From Undaria pinnatifida (Eukaryota > Sar > Phaeophyceae > Laminariales > Alariaceae): a stretch of 64,000 bases of DNA. The position numbers and the translations under genes were made by a program. Shown in pieces: positions 50,811 to 63,510 of this stretch. Within the stretch, counting starts at the first letter, position 1. The number at the start of each line of letters is the position of its first letter. The notes under the pieces were generated by a model. That model made no database searches, had not been told where the DNA came from, and saw nothing but the letters and a program-made list of their open reading frames with translations. The DNA lies in contig JABAKD010000018.1 of assembly GCA_012845835.1 (NCBI GenBank), positions 5,883,862 to 5,947,861 of the forward strand, written 5' to 3'.

Positions 50811-53800
50811 CAATGAGTTCCGTTTGTTATACGATTGTTGGCCAATCGGAATCCAACGATACGTTGGCGGATCAGAATCGAACGATCCAAACAAACGTTA
50901 CGATCGTTGGCCAATCAGAATTCAACGATACATTTTTTACGATCGTTGGCTGATCGGAATCTGACGACCCCGTTGCGATATTCGTTGGCCGATCGGAATC
51001 GGACGATCTCCTTTTCTTGATCGTTGGCCGATCATACTCCAACGATCGCATTCTTTTACGATGGATGGCTGATCAGAACCCAACGATCCCGTTGAGCGAT
51101 CGTAACCCAACGATGCCTTTTTGACGATTGTTGGCTGATCAAAATGCAACCATCCTTTTTTGCTGTCATTGCGATTGCTTTTTGACGATCGTTGGCTGAT
51201 CAGAATCACACGATCTGTTTTTGTTTCTGTTGTTGGCCGTCCATGATCCATGTTTTACGACGGTTTTGCCTATCAGAATCCGACGATTTTTTTCACGATC
51301 TCTGGCCGATCATAATCTATGGACCCATTTCGCTAAAATTGTTGGCAGATTAGAATCCAACTATCCCTTTCTTACGATAATTGGCCGATCAGAATCCAAC
51401 GATACCTTTTTTACGATCGTTGGCCGATCGTAATAGAACGATTCCCTTTTCCCGACCCGTTGGCCGATCATAATCCAACTATCGCTTTTTTACGATGGTT
51501 GGCTGATCAGAACCCAACGGTCCCACTTTTATTATCGTTGGTCGATCGGAACCCAACGATCCTTTCTTACGATCGCTAGCCGATCGTATTCCAACGGTTC
51601 CTTTTTGACGATGGTCGTTGGCTGATCAGAATCCAACCATATCTTGTTTATGTCGTTGCGATTCCTTTTTTGACGATCGTTGGCTGATCAGAATCAAACG
51701 ATGTCTTTTTTACTGTCGCTGGCCGTCCAACGATCCCTGTTTTACGATCGTTTGCCAATCGTAATCCAACGATCTTTTTTTTTGCGATCAGTGGCCGATA
51801 GGAGTCGAACGATACCCTTTGTACGACCATTGGGCGATCATAATCCAAAAAATACTTTTTTTACGATCATTGGCCGATAAAAAAAGAATAACCTTCCCTA
51901 CGATCGTTGGCCGACCAGGAATCCAACGATATATAATTTTCGTTCGTTGACTAATCGGAATCCAACGATCACCTCATTGCCATCGCTGATCCATCAGAAT
52001 CAAACGATCTTTTGTTATGATCGTCGGCCGTCCATAATTAACATGTTTACCATTGTTTGGCGGTCAGAATGCAACGATATCATTTTTACGATCGTTGGCC
52101 GATCGGATCCAAGGATCCCTTTTTTACCATCGTAGGGCGACCAGCATCCAAGGATCTTTATGGCACGATCGCTGGCCGTCCAACGGTCCCGTTTCACGAT
52201 CACTGGCCGATCATAATCCAACGATCACTTGTTCACAGATCGTTGGCCGATCGGTATACAACCTTTTTTTACCTTTTTTCGCGATCGTTGGCCGATCAGA
52301 ATCCAACGATCCCTTTTATGCGATCATTGATTGGGCGATGAGCATCCAACGATAATAATCTTACTACGATCGTTGGCCGATCAGAATGTCAGGATCACTT
52401 TAATACGATCGGTGACGACTGATTGTTCTTACGATCGTTGGCTGACCGTCTTATGATCGTTGGCTGATCGGAATCCAACGATGAAAGATTTGTTACGATG
52501 GTTGGCCGATCGGAATCCAATTGTTAAATGGCTATGATAGTTGGCCGATCGAAATCCAATGATTCCTTTTTGCAATCGTCAACTGATCGGAATCCAACGG
52601 TCCATTTCTTACGATCGGAATCCAACTATCCTATTCTTGTGATCGTCGGTAGGTCGAAACCCAACCATATCGTTCTGACCATCGTTGGCCGACCGGAATC
52701 CGATGATCCGTTTTCCCGATCTTTGGTCGACTAGATTTCGTTTTACGATCGTTGGCCGATCGGAATCCAACAATCGCTGTTTTACTATCGTCGGCTGATC
52801 GGAATCCAAAACTCCCTTTTTTACGATCGATGAACGATCTTAATCCAGCGATCCCGTTTCTACGACCGTTGGCCAATCGGAATTCCTCGATCCCTTTCTT
52901 ACCATCTTTGGCCATTCAACGATCTCCATTATTATCGTTAGCCAATCAGAATCCAACGATACCTGAATTACGATGATTGGCGGATCCTGATCCAATGATC
53001 CCTTTGCTATGGTCGTAGACCGATCTGAGTTCAACGATCCCTTTCTTACGATCGTTGACCGATCGGAATCCAACGGCCGATTTGTTATGATCTTTAGCCG
53101 ATCGGCATTCACCAATCGCAATTTTACTATCGTTGGCTGACCGGAATCCAAAGCTCCCTTTCTTACGATCGTTTGACGATCATCATTCGACGATCCCGTT
53201 TCTATGACCGTTGGCTGATCGGAATTCAACGACCCCTTTCTTACCATCGTTAGCCGATCGGAATCCAACGACCACGTTTTAAGGGTCGTTGGTTGATCAT
53301 AATTCACTGCTTCTTTCTTACGATCGTTGGCCGTCCAACGATCCTCTCTTTTTTATCTTTAGCCAGTCAGAATCCAACGATCCGTTACTTACGATTGTTG
53401 GCGGATCCCAATCCAACGGTCCCTTTTCTAAGATGCAGGCCGATCGAAACCCAACAATCTACCTTCTTATGATCGTTGGCCGATCGGAATCCAACGACCA
53501 CTTTAGCATAATCGTTGGCCGATCAGAATCCAACGATCCCTTCTCTACGGCGAATCCAACTTGTCCATTTTCTACCATTATTTACCGATCATAAATAACC
53601 GATCACTTCATTTCGATCGCTGGCCGATCATAATCCGACGATCAATTTATACCGACCGTTAGACGATCCGAATCCAACGACCCCCTTTCTTCGATCGTAA
53701 GCCAACCGAAGTTCGACAATAATAGCTCTTTTACGAGGCCAATCGGAATCCAACGATATATTTTTACTAACGTTGGTCGATCATATTCCAACGATCCCTT

Positions 53801-56800
53801 TTTGACCGTCATGGGCCGATCAGAATCCAACGATCGACACGGTACAATCGCTGGTTGTCCAACAATCCCGTTTTACGATCGTTAGCGAATCAGAATCCAA
53901 CGATCATTTTTGGCGATTGTGGGCCGATCGGAATAAAACGATCGCCGTCTTGCAATCATTGGCCGATCGGAATCCAACGATCCCATTTCTGCGACCGTTG
54001 GGCCATCAGTATCAAACGATAGTCTTATTACGATCGTTGGCCGATCAGAATCTCACGATCCTTTTTATACTATGATTGACTAATCGCTATTACGGTTGTT
54101 GGCTGATCGTTGTACGAGATTGGAATCCAACGATCCGAGATTTGTTACGATGATGGTTAGCCGATCGGAATCCAACGATTTCTTTTTGCAATCGTTAGTC
54201 GATCGGAATCCAACGAGCCCTTTCTTACGATCGGAATCCAGCGATCCCGGTCTTACGATCATTGGCGAATCGGGAATCCAACGACGCCGTTTTCCCGATC
54301 TTTGACCGACCAAATTCCTTTTCACGATCGTTAGCCGATTGGAATCCAAGAAATACCTGATACCTTTTTTACGATCGTTGGCTGATCGAAATAAAACAAT
54401 TGTCTTTTTTACGATCGTTGGACGATAAGAATAATCCAACCATCCCTTTTCTACAATCGTTGACCGATTGGAATTCATCGATCCCTTTTGTGCCATTGTT
54501 GATCGATCGGAATCCAACGGCCACGTTTACCGTCGTTGGTTGATCCTAATTCAATGTTTCTTTCTTGCGATCGTTATCCGTCCAAGGATCCCCTTTTTAT
54601 ATCGTTAGTTCATTACGATACAACGATCCTTGAACTGCGACCGTTGGCGGATCATAATCCAACGATCAATTTCAACGATCGTTGACCGATCCGAATCCAA
54701 ATATTATTGAATTGCGAGCGTTGGCCGATCGGAATCTAGCGACCACGTAATTATGATCGTTGGCCGATCGGAATCCAACGATCCGTTTTTTCACCATCAT
54801 AGATAGGCTTACGGGAATCCAACGATCACTTTTCTACGATTGTCTGCCCGTCAGAATCCACAGATCCTTACGTTTCAATCGTTGGCCGATCAGCATCCAG
54901 CGGTCACTCTATTACAATCGTTGCCCGATCGCAATGCAACGATCTCATTTTTACGATCACAGGCGTGTCAGAACCAACCGACTACGTTTGTACGATTGTT
55001 TGCCGATCGGAGTCGAACGACCTGTTTTCTACCATCGTTGGCCGTCCAACAATCTCTTCTTTTACGACTATTGGCCGATCTGAGTCCACCATTCCTGTTA
55101 TTACGAACGTTGGCCAATCAGTAATCCAAGCATCCCTTTTTTACAATCGCTGGCTGGTCAAAATGAAACGATACCTTTTTTTGCGATCGTTGGCGGATCA
55201 GAATCCAACGATCCCCTCTCTCCACGATCGTTGGCCGATGGGAATCCAACGATCTTTTTTCAATATCGCTAGCCGATCGGCATTCAACCATCCCTTTATT
55301 ACGATCGTTGGCCGATCGAAATCCAACGGTCCAATTTATACGATCGTGGGACGATCGAAATCCAACGATCTCACAATTACGATCGCTGGCCGATCGAAAT
55401 CCAACCATCGCATTTTCATGGTCGTTGGCCGATCGAAATCCACCGATCCCTATCTTATGATGGTTGGCCGATCGGAATTCAACGATCTTGGCTTACGACC
55501 GTCGGCCCGCCGGAATCCAACCGTTTCGATTGTTGGCTGATCAGAATCAAACGACCTAAATTTTACCACCGTCGAATGAAAATAATCCGACGATCCCATA
55601 GTTGGGATTGTGGGCTGATCAACTTCAAGCAATCCCTATATTGAATTCGTTGGCTGGTCGGAGTCCACCGTTCCCTTTTCTACAAAATGGTTGGCCAATC
55701 GGAATGTAACCATCCCGGTCGTGCGATCGTTGGCCAATCATGATCCAGGAATAATTATATTGCGATCGTTGGTAGATCAAAGCCAAACGGTCCCTAATGG
55801 CGATCGTTAGCCGATTAGAGCCCGCCTATCACTTTTTTAAGATCGTTGGCCGATTGGAATTCAACGATATCTTTTTTAGGATCGTTGGCTGATCAGAATT
55901 CGACTGTCCCTTTCTTTATTTCGATCGACAACCGATAAGAATACAACGATCCAATTTTTGCGATCGTTAGCCGATCGGAATCCAACGATCCTTTTTTTGC
56001 GATCGTTGGCCGATCGGAAACCAACCATCGCATTTTTACGATCGTTGGTCAACCTACATCCAACGATCCCATTTTCACGATCGTTCGCCTATCGGAATCC
56101 AACAAACCGATTTTACCATCGTTGGCCGATCGGAACCCAACGATCTGTTTTTTAAGAGTCGTTACCGATCGGAATCTAACGATCTTGCTACTACGATTGC
56201 TGGCCAAGCGGGATCCAACGTTCTCCTTTTTTACGATCGTTGGCTCATCTGAATCCAACGGTCCCCTTTTAGCGGTTTTTGGCCGATCGTAATTCAACGA
56301 ACGTTTGTACGATCATTGATTGGTTGATCAAAATCCAACCATCTCCTTGTTCGATCGTTGGGCAATCAGAAACGAACGATCCCTTTCTTATGATCGTTGG
56401 TCGATCGGAATCAAACGTTCTCGTTTTCACGATCGTTGGCTGATCGGAATCCAACGATCACTTTTCTCCGATTTTTGGCCGATCCGAATCCATATATATA
56501 TATATTTTATACATATCTTTTGGCCGATCGGAACCCAACGATCCCTTTGCGCGATCGTTGGCCGATCGGAATCCAACGATCCATTTTTTACGATGGTTGG
56601 CCGATTGGAGTCTGCCGACCTTTCTTTTGCGATCGTTGGCCGATCAGAATCCAACCATCCACTTTTACGATTGTTGTCCGACCGGAATCCAACGATCCCC
56701 TCTTTTACGATCGTATCGTAGTCCAACCATCCACGTTTTGCTATAGTTGCCTGAGCACAATCCAACGATCCCTTTTCTACGATATTTGGCCGATCGGAAT

Positions 56801-59800
56801 CCAACGTTATCCTTTTTAGGATCGTCGGCTGATCGGAATCCCACGATCACTTTTCTACGATCTTTGTCCGACCGAATCCAACGATAGCTTTTTACTATCG
56901 ATGGCCGATCGGAATCCAACGGTCCATTTTTTGCGATCGTTGGCCAATCGGAATCGAATGATCCAATTTTAAGATGATTGGTTCGTCGGAGTCCACCAAT
57001 TTCTTTCTTGCCATCATTGGCCGATCATAATACCACCATTCCTTTTCTGCGTTCGTTGACCGATTGTATTCAGTTTATCCTATTTTGACGGGCTAATTCG
57101 AATCTAACCATCCTCTTTTTTCCATCGTTGGCCAATGGGAATCTCCAACGATCGAGCGTTTACAATGGGTGACCGATCGGAGTCCAGCGATATATTTTTT
57201 TCGATCGTTGGCCGATCAGAATCCACCGATCCCTTTTCAACGATCGTTGGCTGGTCGTAATCCAAACATCCAATTTTTGCCATCGTTGGCTGATCTGAAT
57301 CCAACTCTCCCTTTTTGCAATCGTTCGTGGATCAAAATCCAACGCATCAATTATTTGTATAGGTGGCCGATCGGAGCCGATCGATCCTTTTATTATGAGC
57401 ATTTGACGATTATAATCCAACGTTCTCTTTTTTACGATCGTTGGCCGATCGGAATCCAATCCGAATCCAATGGTCGTTTTTTACGATCGTTGGCCGATCG
57501 GAATCCAACGATCCCTTTCTTAGGGTCGTTTGCCTGGGGGAATCGAACTATCCTATTTTTATGATGGTTGGCCGATCGGCGTCTATCGATCCCATTTTGG
57601 TGTTGGTCGATCAGAATCCAACGATCCCCTTTTACGATGGTTGGCCGATCGTAATCAAAATGTTCAATTTTGACGTTCGTTGGCCGATTTTAATCCATCC
57701 ATCCTCTTTTAACGGTCTTTGGTCGATCGGCATCGAACGATCTAATTTCAACGAGGGTCGACCGGTCGGAGTCCACCGATCCCTTTTGTTCGATCATTGG
57801 TCGATGAGAATCCAACGATTCCTCTTTTACGATCGTTGGTCGATCGCAATCCAAATATCCACTTTTAGGTTCGTTGACGGATCTGAGTTTAACGATCCTA
57901 ATTTAACGATCGTTGGTCGAGCGGAATCCAACGATCCTATTCTTTGTATGGTTGGTCGATTGGAGTCCTCCAATCCCTTTATTTTCGATCGTTGGCCGAT
58001 CAGAATCCGACGATCTTTTTTTTATAATCCTTGGCATACTGAAATCCAACCATCCACTCTTAGCAATCGTTGGCCGTGCATAATTGAACGATATCTTTTT
58101 AACGAATATTGGCCGATCAGAAAACAAACGTCTTCTTGCTCGATCGTTGGCCCATCCTAATCCAACGAATCATTTTCTACAATCAATCGTTGACCGGTCG
58201 TGTAGACCGGTCGCAATCCAACGATCGCTTTGTTACGATGGTTGGCCGATCAGAACCCAACGATAACCTTGCTGTGACCATCATTGGCCTATCGAAATCT
58301 AACATCTCTTTTGTTTGATCGTTGGTCGGTTTGAATAGAACGATACAATTTTCATGATCGTTGGCCGAACGCAACCCAGAGATCATTTTCCTACGATCGT
58401 TGGGTGATCAGAATCAAACCGTCCTTTCTTACGATCGTACGCCGTCCAACGGTCTCCATTAATTTTCACGATGGTTCGCCGATCTGAATCCAACGATTCC
58501 TTTGTTACGACCGTTGGCCAATCGGAACCTAACCGTCTCCCTTTCACGATCGTTTTCCAATCAGAGCACAACTATCAATTTTCTACGATAGTTGGCTGAT
58601 CGGAATCCAGCGATCAGAATCCAACGATGACCTGTTTTCGACGATAATTGGCCGATCGATTTCCAACCATCTCATTTTGTGCGATCGTTGGCCGATTAGA
58701 ATCGAACGATACGTTTTTCACGATCGTTGGCCGATCGCAATCCACATATGATATTATTTTATTTTCGAAGAATGATGAGAATCAAACGGTTCTTTATTAC
58801 GCTCGTTCGCCGTCCAGCGGTCGGTTTTTTACGATCGTTCGCCGATCTGAATCCAACGATCCTTTTTTTGCGACCTTGGGCCAATCGGAATCTAATCATC
58901 CCCCTTTTCCGGTGGCTGGCCATCAGAGCACAACTATATCTTTTCTACCATGGTTGGCCGATCGAAATCAAACCATCCCTTTTTTTCGATCGACGGACGA
59001 TCGCAATCCAATCATCCCTTTTTCACGATCGTTGGCTGATCAGAATCCATCCACCCCGTCTCTATGGTCGTTGGCTGATCAGCATCCAATGATCCCTTTG
59101 CTGCGATCGTTGGCCGGTTGGAATCCAACGATCCAATCTCTACGATCGTTAGACGATCGGAATTCAACCATCCCATTTTTACGATGGTTGGCCGATCGGA
59201 AACCCAACCATCGCATTTCGACGGTCGTTGCAAATCGGAATCCATCTACTACTTTTTAACGATCGTTGGCCGATGCGGGTTCAACGACATTTTGTTGACG
59301 ACGGTTGGCCCACGGGAATCTAACCATTCGATTTTTTCGATCGTTGGCTGATCAGAATCCAACGAACTAAATGTTACCATCGTCGACTGATCGGTTTCGA
59401 CGATCCCATTGTCACGATAATTGGCAGAATGGATTCCAACAATCCCGTCTTACGCCCGTCGACCGATCGGAATCCAACCATCCCCGTTTAACAAAATAGT
59501 TCGCCGGTCGGAAGATCGTCGGCCGATCGGAAATCAACTACCCCTTTTTTCGATCGTTCACCGATCGGAATTGAACAATAATTTTATTACGATCGTTGGC
59601 CGATCGAAATCCAACCATCATGTTTGTGCGATCGATGGCCGATTGGAATTTAACGATCAGCCAACGATCTCAATTTTAACACCGTTGGCCGACCACCATG
59701 CAACAATGCCGTTTTCACTATCATTTGCCGATCGGAACTAAACGCTCGCTATCTTACGATGGTTGGCCGGTCGTAATCAAAAGATCCCTTTTTCACGACC

Positions 59801-60675
59801 GTTGGCCGATCGGAATCCAACGATCTCTTCTTTCACGATCGTCAGCCGATCGGAATCCAACGCTCCCTTGTTTACGGTCGTTGGCCACTCGCAATCCAAC
59901 GATCCCAATTTAACGATGTTTTGCCGATCGGAATCCATATATATCTTTCTTACCATCGTTGGCCGATCGGAATCCAACGATCCCTTTTTCAAATCGTTCG
60001 TAGATCGAAAATCAACGATCCAAACATGCTACTATCGTTGGCCGATCGGAATCACACGATCGCATTTCTAGCATCGTTGGTCGATCAACAATATACGCCC
60101 CCATTTATATCATCGCTCGCCGATCATAATCCGAAGAATCCATTCTAACGATAGTTGGTCGGTCGGAATCCAACGATCCTTCTCTTAGCGATCGTTGGCC
60201 GATCAGAGCCTAACGCTCCCTGATTTACGATCCTTTACCGATCGCAATCCAACGATCGTATTACACTTGTTGGGCGACCGGAATCTAACGCTCCCTTATT
60301 AATGGTCGTTTGCCGATTGGAACCCAATGGTCCGCTTCTTACGATCTTTGGCCGATCGGAATCCAAAGCTCCCTTTTTTACGTTCGTTTGCCTATCGGAA
60401 TCCAACGATAACTTTTTGGCGATCTATTACCGATTAACATATAATGGTCCCATTTTTACGATCGTTCGCTGATCGGAATCCAACGATCACCGGCTTACGG
60501 TCGTTGGCCGATCGGAATCCAACGAACCCCGTGTTACCATCGTTGGGCGATCGGAATCCAACGACCCCTTTCTTACGATCCTTTACCGATCGCAATCCAA
60601 CGACCATGTTATTCCGACACTTGCCCTACCGGAACACAACTATCTGCTTTTTACGATCGTTGGCCTATCGGAATA

Positions 60676-60936
60676 TGTTGGTCACATAATGACTAAGTAT
60701 ATCAGTGGATAGTGCTATATAACTTGCTCAGTGGGTAGTGCTATACAACCAACAAACTATATGTTTTTGAGTTCTTTATTTTATTCTCACCGACTTCTTA
60801 ACAGAGATGTCCGGGGCTATCCCCTAACCACGCACTAGGGTCTAGGAATACACTATCATAACTATTCATAATGTCTCAGGGCGCACGCTCGAAAACCATC
60901 CATTAGACCACTGGATCAGGTGCTATGAAACTAACA
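60676..60936 (+). mobile_element. solo-LTR-like insertion in the satellite
   Basis: Non-satellite 261 bp beginning TGTTGG and ending CTAACA (TG...CA, with TGTT/AACA inverted ends), flanked by GAATA (60671-60675) and GAATC (60937-60941). That is a 4-5 bp target duplication. The interior has TATATAAC, duplicated AGTGGRTAGTGCTATA and T-rich TTCTTTATTTTATTC. Orientation is arbitrary. Size, termini and TSD fit a solo LTR of an LTR retrotransposon. Confidence 0.65.
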
Positions 60937-61763
60937 GAATCCAACGAGCAATTTTTAACAATCGATGTCCGACCAACATCCAACGATCCCATTTTTACGA
61001 TCGTTCGCCGATTGGAATCCAACTATCCCCATTTTATGATCTTTGATATTTGGCCCATCGGAATCCAACGATAGCATTTGTGCCATCACTGGCCGATCGC
61101 CATCCAACGATCACATACGTTCGATCCTTGGTCGATCAACATCCAACGATCCCATGTTTGCCATTGTTCATCGATCAGAATCCAACGAATCCCTTTTTAC
61201 GATCGTTGGCCGATGGGAATCCAGTTATCCCGTTTTCAAGATCGTCGGTCGACCGGAATCCAACGATCGTTTTTCTACGATTATTGGCCGATCAGAATCC
61301 AACGATTATTCTTTTTGATCGTTGGCTGGTCGTTCGTACGATCGTTGGCTGTTCGGAATCCAACGACCCTTGTTAAACGATCGTTGGCGTATCGTAATCC
61401 AATGACCCCCTCTTTACGCTCATTAACCGACTGGAATCCACGGGTCCTTTTTTCACCATCGTTGGCCGATTGGAATCCAACTCTCATTTTTCAACCATCA
61501 TCGGCCGACCAGAATCCAATGATGATTGCTGTTTTGCGGGGGTTGACCGATCGGAATCCAACGGTCCTTTTTGTACGATCGTTGGCCGATCCGAACCCAA
61601 CGATTCCTTATTAATGATCGTTGGCCGATCGAAATCCAATGATACGCTTTTTCCGGTCGTCGGCCGCTCGGAATCCAAGGATCCTTTTTATTCCATCGTT
61701 GGCCGATCAGAATGCATCGATCTTCCTTTGTTTTACGACCCTTGGCCGATCATAATCCAACTA

Positions 61764-62032
61764 CCACGGCTGCAGTAGAGGTGTCCATTTATTGCGGCGT
61801 GGCTCGGGATCACTTCGCGCGAGTGACCTCTCCGTTTGTTTTCGGTTTTAAGATCTTTTGCGTGCTATTCAAAATTTTGCGACGTGAACCCGCGACGGAA
61901 TGGTAGTCTACGCTGCGCCACAAACTTCGCCTAAAGTATACTTCGTATCTGGTTAGCCAGGTAGAGAGCTACTCGTGCGAGTGACCCAAATTCACTAGCG
62001 AAAATAGGTTCACCCCCGCTACCGTAACGTGG
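61764..62032 (+). mobile_element. P-family MITE, copy 4, with target duplication
   Basis: Begins CCACGGCTGCAGTAGAGG and ends CCGCTACCGTAACGTGG, which are related inverted termini. Subterminal palindromes lie at 61808-61827 (ACTTCGCGCGAGTGAC) and 61969-61987 (ACTCGTGCGAGTGAC). Flanks ATCCAACTA (61755-61763) and ATCCAACGA (62033-62041) are a 9-bp duplication with one mismatch, fully inside satellite sequence. Confidence 0.8.
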
Positions 62033-63510
62033 ATCCAACGATCCCTTTTTTGCGATCGTTGGCCGTCCAATGATCCCCTTTTTTCGATCGTTGGCCGATC
62101 GGAATCCAACGGTCCCTGTTGTACAATCGCTGCCCGGTCGGTATCTAACGATCCCATTTTTACGATCGTGGGCAGATCTGAATCTAACCATCCCTTTTTT
62201 TTCATGATCGTCGCCCGATCGGTCAGCAACGATCCCTTTTTTTGCGCGTGTTGGCCGATCGGAACCCAACGATCCTATATTTCCGATCGCTGATTGGCCG
62301 ATCAGAATCAAACGATCTTTCTTCTACGATTGTTGGCTGATCGTTCGTACGATCGTCGGCTGATCGGAATCCAACGACGCCTGTCTACGATTGTCGGCTG
62401 AACTGAGCCCACCGATCCCATTGTTACGATCATTGACCGATCAGAATCCAGCAATCCCTTTTTTACGATTGTTGACCCATCAAAATTTATCGATCCAATT
62501 TTTTTTATTGTTGGCCGACGAGAATTTATCGATCCTATTCTTATGATTGTTGGTCGATCGGAATCCAACGATCCCTCTCGAACGGACGTTGGCCGATCGG
62601 AATCCAACGACTTCCTGTTTTCGATGGTTGGCCGATCGTAGTCCAACGAATCCTTTTGTCCAACCGTTGGTTGATCGAAATCCAACGATCACTTTTTTAA
62701 TATCGTTGGCCGATCAGAATCCAAGGATCCCTTTTTCACGATCGTTGGCCAATCAGAATCCAACGACTTTTCTTCTGTCCTCGTTGCCCGATCAGAGTCC
62801 ATAGATACCTTTTCTAAGATCGGTGGCCGGTCGGAACCGAAAGATCCTTTTTTTACGATCGTTGGCCGGTCGGAATCCAACGATCCTTTTATGCGATCGT
62901 TGGCCGATCGGAATTCAACGATCCTTTGTTTCCGATCGTTGGCGGGTCGAAATTCGACGATCCTCGACTTTCCTATCATCGACCGATCAGAATCTAACGA
63001 TCTTTCCTCTACGATTGGTGGCTGATCATTTGTACGGCCGATGGCTAATTGGAATCCAACGACCTTTTTGCCGACTGTTGGCCGAACTGAACCCAGCGAT
63101 CGCGTCGTTACGATCATTAACCGATCGGAATTCAACGATCCCCTTTTTACGATAGTTGGCCGATCGGAATCTAACGATCCCATTTTTACAATCTAAGGCA
63201 GATCGGAATCCAATGATCTCTTTTTTCGATCATTGGCCGATCGGACTCCAACGATCTTCTTAAACCGATCATTAACCGATTGGAAGTCAACTATATATTT
63301 TTTTCGACCGTTGGCCGATCAGAGCCCAACGATCCATTTTTGACGGTCGTTGGCCGTTTGGAATCCAACGATTCCTTTCTTACGATCGTTGGCCGATCAG
63401 ACTCCCAAGATCGAAATGTTATCATCGTGGATTGATCGGAATCCAATGGTCTCTTTTTTTACCATCGTCGGCCAATCGGAACCCAACGATGCCGTTCTTA
63501 CCATATTTGG

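Larger units (their letters stand above)
50830..63510 (+). repeat. 39-40 bp hairpin satellite array, main block
   Basis: About 300 units. Consensus: arm GATCGTTGG, core CCGATCGGAAT, arm CCAACGATC, linker CCTTTTTTAC. The arms are perfect reverse complements and the core holds the palindrome CCGATCGG. Units diverge from each other by several substitutions and by 1-8 nt indels. Long frames across the array (up to about 239 codons, 13-residue periodic) are a product of the unit length and occur in several frames. Two insertions interrupt it (60676-60936 and 61764-62032). Confidence 0.97.

Noticed and set aside
57441-58160. 239-codon ORF, and many others with a 13-residue period such as RWPIGIQRS, inside the satellite
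   Set aside because: The unit is about 39 nt, so any stop-free frame stays open by periodicity. Indels shift the frame, and several frames on both strands are open. Not a gene.
60880-60925. tRNA A-box-like CCAGTGGTCTAATGGATGG (minus strand) suggesting a tRNA-SINE
   Set aside because: No B box at proper spacing. The TG...CA ends and GAAT duplication make a solo LTR the better reading.
50148-63510. CRISPR-like array
   Set aside because: Repeats are adjacent with no unique spacers of constant length, units are diverged, and the context is eukaryotic.
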